A stretch of 5,541 nt of DNA, from positions 1 to 5,541 of the forward strand of contig CAAHEJ010000018.1 in assembly GCA_900772495.1 (NCBI GenBank), in the 5' to 3' direction. Below, in pieces: positions 5,037-5,541 of this stretch (position 1 is its first letter; each line of letters opens with the position of its first letter). Origin of the DNA: an uncultured Campylobacter sp. GTDB taxonomy: Bacteria > Campylobacterota > Campylobacteria > Campylobacterales > Campylobacteraceae. The translations under genes were made by a program, and so were the position numbers. The notes under the pieces are model-generated. The model was given only the letters and a program-made list of their open reading frames with translations. It had not been told where the DNA came from and ran no database searches.

Positions 5037-5541
5037 ATGTTACTTGACAAACCAGAGCAATTTCAAAGTGAAATTTTAGATGAAATTGAGGATATTTTAA
5101 GCACTCCAACATATGGAAACACAATTAGCGAAATGTCTTATAAGGAAAGGTGTTTTTTAAATGGCATTATCAGGCAAAGCAAACCTAAAAAGATACTTGA
5201 ACTTGGCGTTTCAGCAGGAGGTAGCTCGGCACTCATTCTTAATGCAATTAAGGATTTTGACGCTCGTTTATATTCTGTGGATTACAGCCCAAAATGGTAT
5301 AGGGATGAAAACAAGCCCACTGGCTATATTGTTGATGAGTGCTTTTCTCATTTAAAGGGTAAATGGCAGTTCTTTTCAGGAGGTACAGCAGCGCGTTTTA
5401 TGGAGCAAATCGGTGGAGATATTGATTTGTGTTTGATAGATACCGTTCATACTAATCCGGGCGAATTTTTAGATTTTTTAATCGTTTTGCCCTATCTTAA
5501 AAAGAATGCAATTTTGGTTTTACACGATACTTGTTTTCACG
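5037..5541 (+). CDS. Class I SAM-dependent methyltransferase, 3' end beyond the window
   Basis: The frame opens at ATG 5037 and runs off the window after 168 complete codons. The Rossmann-type methyltransferase fold is recognisable. Motif I is KILELGVSAGGSS (52-64), the SAM-binding glycine loop. Acidic motif II is LYSVDYS with D82 (78-84). DLCLIDTVHT with D135 and H138 is at 130-139, and ILVLHDT with H163/D164 at 159-165. This order is typical of the Methyltransf_24/cephalosporin-hydroxylase-like group, many of which in Campylobacter sit in surface polysaccharide or flagellin-glycan loci. The substrate cannot be told from this fragment. No signal peptide or membrane segment is seen, so it should be cytoplasmic. 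By eye it favours ATT over ATC for isoleucine, whereas rnj uses ATC freely, which hints at a different history. It has its own promoter and follows an apparently broken gene. Confidence 0.8.
   Translation, partial: MLLDKPEQFQSEILDEIEDILSTPTYGNTISEMSYKERCFLNGIIRQSKPKKILELGVSAGGSSALILNAIKDFDARLYSVDYSPKWYRDENKPTGYIVDECFSHLKGKWQFFSGGTAARFMEQIGGDIDLCLIDTVHTNPGEFLDFLIVLPYLKKNAILVLHDTCFH

Noticed and set aside
5161..5355. Second + strand frame inside the methyltransferase region
   Set aside because: It is an out-of-frame shadow. The frame from 5037 contains the methyltransferase motifs throughout this interval.

Overview
The window reads as the chromosome of an epsilonproteobacterium, almost certainly a Campylobacter. 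The evidence is AT-rich DNA with tightly packed genes, strong AAGGA ribosome binding sites, TATAAT-type promoters in A/T-rich DNA, and proteins typical of that genus (RecO, SelD, KsgA and an RNase J with a long disordered N-terminus). The species cannot be fixed from the sequence alone. All genes found are on the + strand.

Region 1 (1-616) is recO, DNA recombination and repair; its start codon lies at the window edge. Region 2 (617-1692) is a short promoter region followed by selD, selenophosphate synthetase. selD is itself a selenoprotein gene: an in-frame TGA at 712-714 sits at the catalytic Cys/Sec position and is followed at the expected distance by a bSECIS-like hairpin. A naive reading loses the first 31 residues, including the active site.

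Region 3 (1693-4793) is an intergenic promoter with a perfect 8-bp dyad, then ksgA (16S rRNA dimethyltransferase) and rnj (RNase J). These two overlap by 32 bp and probably form one translationally coupled unit for rRNA maturation and RNA turnover. RNase J carries about 140 residues of repeat-rich, disordered N-terminal extension.

Region 4 (4794-5036) is a hairpin-rich terminator region whose three segments can pair in two mutually exclusive ways. It is followed by what looks like the intact start and ribosome binding site of a pseudouridine synthase (RluB/RsuA type) gene that stops after 20 codons, probably a remnant left by a deletion or rearrangement. A new sigma70-type promoter follows.

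Region 5 (5037-5541) is the 5' part of a class I SAM-dependent methyltransferase, cut by the window end. It looks like accessory cargo next to a housekeeping block.

No mobile element, CRISPR array, tRNA or rRNA was seen, and no wholly new system. The observations most worth checking are the recoded selD, the alternative hairpins after rnj, the truncated rluB-like start, and the operator-like dyad before ksgA.
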